Below are positions 61,562-64,000 of a DNA stretch of 64,000 nt, in pieces. The notes below the pieces were generated by a model that was not told the origin of the DNA, ran no database searches, and worked only from the letters and a program-made list of their open reading frames with translations. The translations under genes were made by a program, and so were the position numbers. Each line of letters opens with the position of its first letter. Within the stretch, counting starts at the first letter, position 1. The stretch is from Tolypeutes matacus (lineage: Eukaryota; Chordata; Mammalia; Cingulata; Chlamyphoridae), in NCBI GenBank assembly GCA_026826555.1, contig JAKSZT010054399.1, positions 8,540,501 to 8,604,500 of the forward strand, given 5' to 3'.

Positions 61562-62693
61562 CTTCTTTTTCTTTCGGTCTATCTAAACCATGTCAATTTT
61601 ACTCTTTTACTAGAACTAATATTTGCTTTTGTTGATTCTCCCTATTGCTTTTTTTTAAATTCTCTATTTCATTTATCTCTGTTCTAACCTTTGTTATTTC
61701 CTTCCTGCTGCTCACTTTGGTTTTAGTTTGTTCTTCTTTATCTAGTTCCTGTAGGTATGAGGATAAATCTTTGATTTGAGCTCTTTCTTCTTTTTAATGT
61801 AAACATTTAGAGCTATAAATTTCCCTCTGAAGGCTGCCTTCAATGTGTTAATAACTTTTGATATGCCATGTTTTAGGCTTTATTCATCTCAAGATATTTC
61901 CTAATTTTTCTTGTACCTTCTCCTTTAACCCACTGATTGTGTAATATCATGTTGTTTAACTTCCACATATTTGCAAAATTTCCAGTTCTCCCTCTGTTAT
62001 TGATTTCTAGCTTCATTGCAAAGTGGTCAGAACATGCCTTGTATAATTTTAATCTTTTAAAATTTACTGAAACTTATTTTATAACCTAACATGTATTCTA
62101 TCCTGATAACTTGAGAAGAATGTTTATTCTGTTGGTTTTGGGTTGCATTTATAGTATTGCTCCAGATCTCCATTTCCTTTTTGATCTTCTGTGTATATGC
62201 TCCATTCATTGATGAAAGTGGTGTATTGAAGTCTCCAGCTATTATTGAAGAGGTCTATTTCTCCTTTCAGTTTTGTCAATGTTTGAATCTTGTATTTTGG
62301 GGCAATGTGGTTAGGTACATAAATGTTTGTGGTTGTTATTTCTTCTTGGTGAAATGACCCTTTTATTAATATCTATTATCCTTTTTTAATCTCTTGTAAC
62401 AGTTTTTGACTTAAAGTCTATTTTGTCTGATATTAGTATAGCTTACCCCAGCTCTCTTTTGGTTACTATTTACATGGAATATTTTTTCCATCCTTTCATC
62501 TTCATCCTATTTGGTCTTGGGGTCTAAGGTGATTCTCTTATAAACAACATATAGCAAGATCATTCTTTGTTATTCATTCTGTCAATCTGTGTTTTTTGAT
62601 TGAGGAGTTTAATCCATTTACATTCAGTGTAATTACTGAGAAGGCAGGTCTTATTTCAGCTATTTTCTCCTTTGTTTCTCATTCATATCTTTT

Positions 62694-62700
<7 letters not shown>

Positions 62701-62741
<41 letters not shown>
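62701..62741. repeat. Run of 41 T inside the antisense L1
   Basis: An uninterrupted homopolymer between 'gccc' and 'agtgcaggcc'. It is probably an expanded internal A run of the L1. Confidence 0.95.
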
Positions 62742-62743
<2 letters not shown>

Positions 62744-63199
62744 TGCAGGCCTCTTTTGTGTATAGTTTATCTTCTGTAATATAACTGATTGACCCCTTTC
62801 TCATATCCTTTTCTGTATATTATTTTTAATACTTTCTTTGTGGTTGCTGTAGGGTTTGTACTAAATAACCTAAGTTCTATAACCTTCTATTTAATAAAGA
62901 TACCAAGTTAACTTCAATAGCATGCACAGTCTTTGCTCCTAAACCATTGTATTTCCCCTTTTGTGTTGTTTTGTTCTTGTTATCCTATTTATATTTTACC
63001 TGTCCATATGATGAAATATGATTGTTTTCTTATTCAATTATATTCTAAGTCATATAGTAAATAAAGAGTAGAGTTAAATACTGAAAATACCATAGTATTG
63101 TGTTTTGGATTTACCTGTTACATTACCTTTACTGGAGATCTTAATTTCTCCATAGTGCTCCAGGTTCCTATCTCTTGTCCTTTCTTTTCAATCTGAAGA

Positions 63200-64000
63200 G
63201 CTCCTTTTAGTACATATCATAGGGCAGGTCTCTTGGTGGCAAACTCTTGCAATTTTTGTTTATCTGTGAATGTCTAAAAATCTCCCTCAGTTATGAATGA
63301 CAGTTTGCCAGTAAATTTTTGGCTGACAGGTTTTTTTCTTTCATTGTCTTAAATATGTCATACCACTGACTCCTTGCCTCCATAGTTGCTGATGAAAACT
63401 TGGTATTTAGTCTTATTGAGAATCTTAATTTTGTGAAGAATCAATTTTCTCTTGCTTCTTTCAGAATTCTTTGGCATTTGAAATTTTAATTGGTATGTTT
63501 CTTGGAGTAGGTCTATTAGAGTTTACTTTGTTTGGAGATTGTTGTGCTTATTGGACATACATATTTAGGTCTTTTGTAAGATTTGGGAAATTTTCAGCTA
63601 TCATTTCTTCGAATATTCTTTCTGCTCCTTTTCCCTTCTCTCCTGCTGGGATTCCCATAATGTATATGTTAGTATGTTTCATGTTTTCCCACAGGTCTCT
63701 TAGACTCTGGTTATTCTTTTCCATTCTTTTCTCTATCAGTTCTTCCCATTGTAAGATTTCAATTGCCCTGTTTTCTAGTTCACTGATTCTTTCTTCTGCT
63801 CACCAAATCTTCTCTTGAACACTTCTAGAGTATTTTTCATCTCCGTTATTGTATTTTACATCCTCATAAATTCTGTTATGTTCCTTTTAAAACTATATGG
63901 TTCTTCTTTTTGTTCATACATTATCTTTTTTATATCCTTTTATTTCTACAAGTTATATACCCAAATTTAGTTTATTTCTATCCATATTTTCCTTTAGCTC
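63200..64000 (-). pseudogene. ORF1-region of the long antisense L1, cut by window end
   Basis: Antisense text such as 'gcaggtctcttggtggcaaa', 'tgtcataccactgactcctt', 'tttcttcgaatattctttct' and 'cccacaggtctcttagactc' matches the ORF1 region of the HAL1-like element at 57640-58130 ('tgtcccacaggttcctcagg'). No long minus frame remains. Confidence 0.75.

Larger units (their letters stand above)
59220..64000 (-). pseudogene. Long antisense L1, running off the right edge
   Basis: From left to right it shows the 3' UTR (59220-59690), ORF2 C-terminal text (59893: 'gatccatttttagttaattt'), the reverse-transcriptase region (about 60200-61150), linker, endonuclease side (about 61800-62650: 'ctttgttattcattctgtca', 'aatccatttacattcagtgt'), and the ORF1 region (about 63200-64000). 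Part of the ORF2 C-terminus seems missing: the distance from the 59.9-kb landmark to the 3' end is about half that in the L1 at 12851. Stops and frameshifts are frequent. It is incomplete at the window end. Confidence 0.88.

Noticed and set aside
63471..63818. 115-codon plus frame at the right edge
   Set aside because: Antisense shadow of the L1 ORF1 region.

Overview
This window is vertebrate nuclear DNA without a recognisable host gene. It is AT-rich and holds one assembly gap (400 N at 45203-45602). The longest open frames are chance frames or lie inside transposable-element remnants. I found no bona fide exon series, no functional tRNA or rRNA gene and no CRISPR array. The organism is a placental mammal: MIR, L2, MER5A, MLT1 and L1M/L1ME relics are present. 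It is most likely a xenarthran, and a sloth or anteater seems likelier than an armadillo. The evidence is a family of tRNA-derived SINEs with a head of the type GGGAGCGGATGTGGCTCAAG and exact target-site duplications, related to the armadillo DAS-type SINEs. A long L1-related repeat at 51.09-52.87 kb also resembles xenarthran repeats. The species call is inference.

Layout. 0-16 kb is repeat-dense. It holds an old L1 interrupted by an LTR that is itself interrupted by a dimeric SINE, a GC-rich island (4.03-4.83 kb), an inverted-arm L1 insertion (5.75-6.86 kb), an MLT1 LTR, a second dimeric SINE (8.3-8.66 kb), a degraded antisense L1 carrying a young SINE, and a sense L1 ORF2-to-3'UTR relic (12.85-15.6 kb). 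16-33 kb is mostly unique sequence with ancient MIR, L2 and MER5A fragments, a 49-bp tandem duplication and microsatellites. It looks like a gene desert or long intron, and a few stretches may be conserved regulatory sequence. 33-47 kb mixes MIR, L2 and L1ME relics with one full SINE, one LTR, purine-rich simple repeats and the gap. 47-64 kb is dominated by L1-lineage elements: two ORF2-less (HAL1-like) elements in opposite orientations, a 1.8-kb L1-related repeat, a perfect 22-bp hairpin, a small hAT-like element, a solo LTR with perfect target duplication, and a long antisense L1 running off the right edge.

Nothing here forms a cooperating gene system. The value of the window is its record of insertion order and some unusual retrotransposition products. 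I did not find an undescribed biological system. The items most worth a second look are the dimeric SINEs, the inverted L1 arms inside one 12-bp target duplication, the perfect hairpin at 52.9 kb and the paired HAL1-like elements. Repeat family names rest on recognition by eye, so boundaries of old fragments are approximate.
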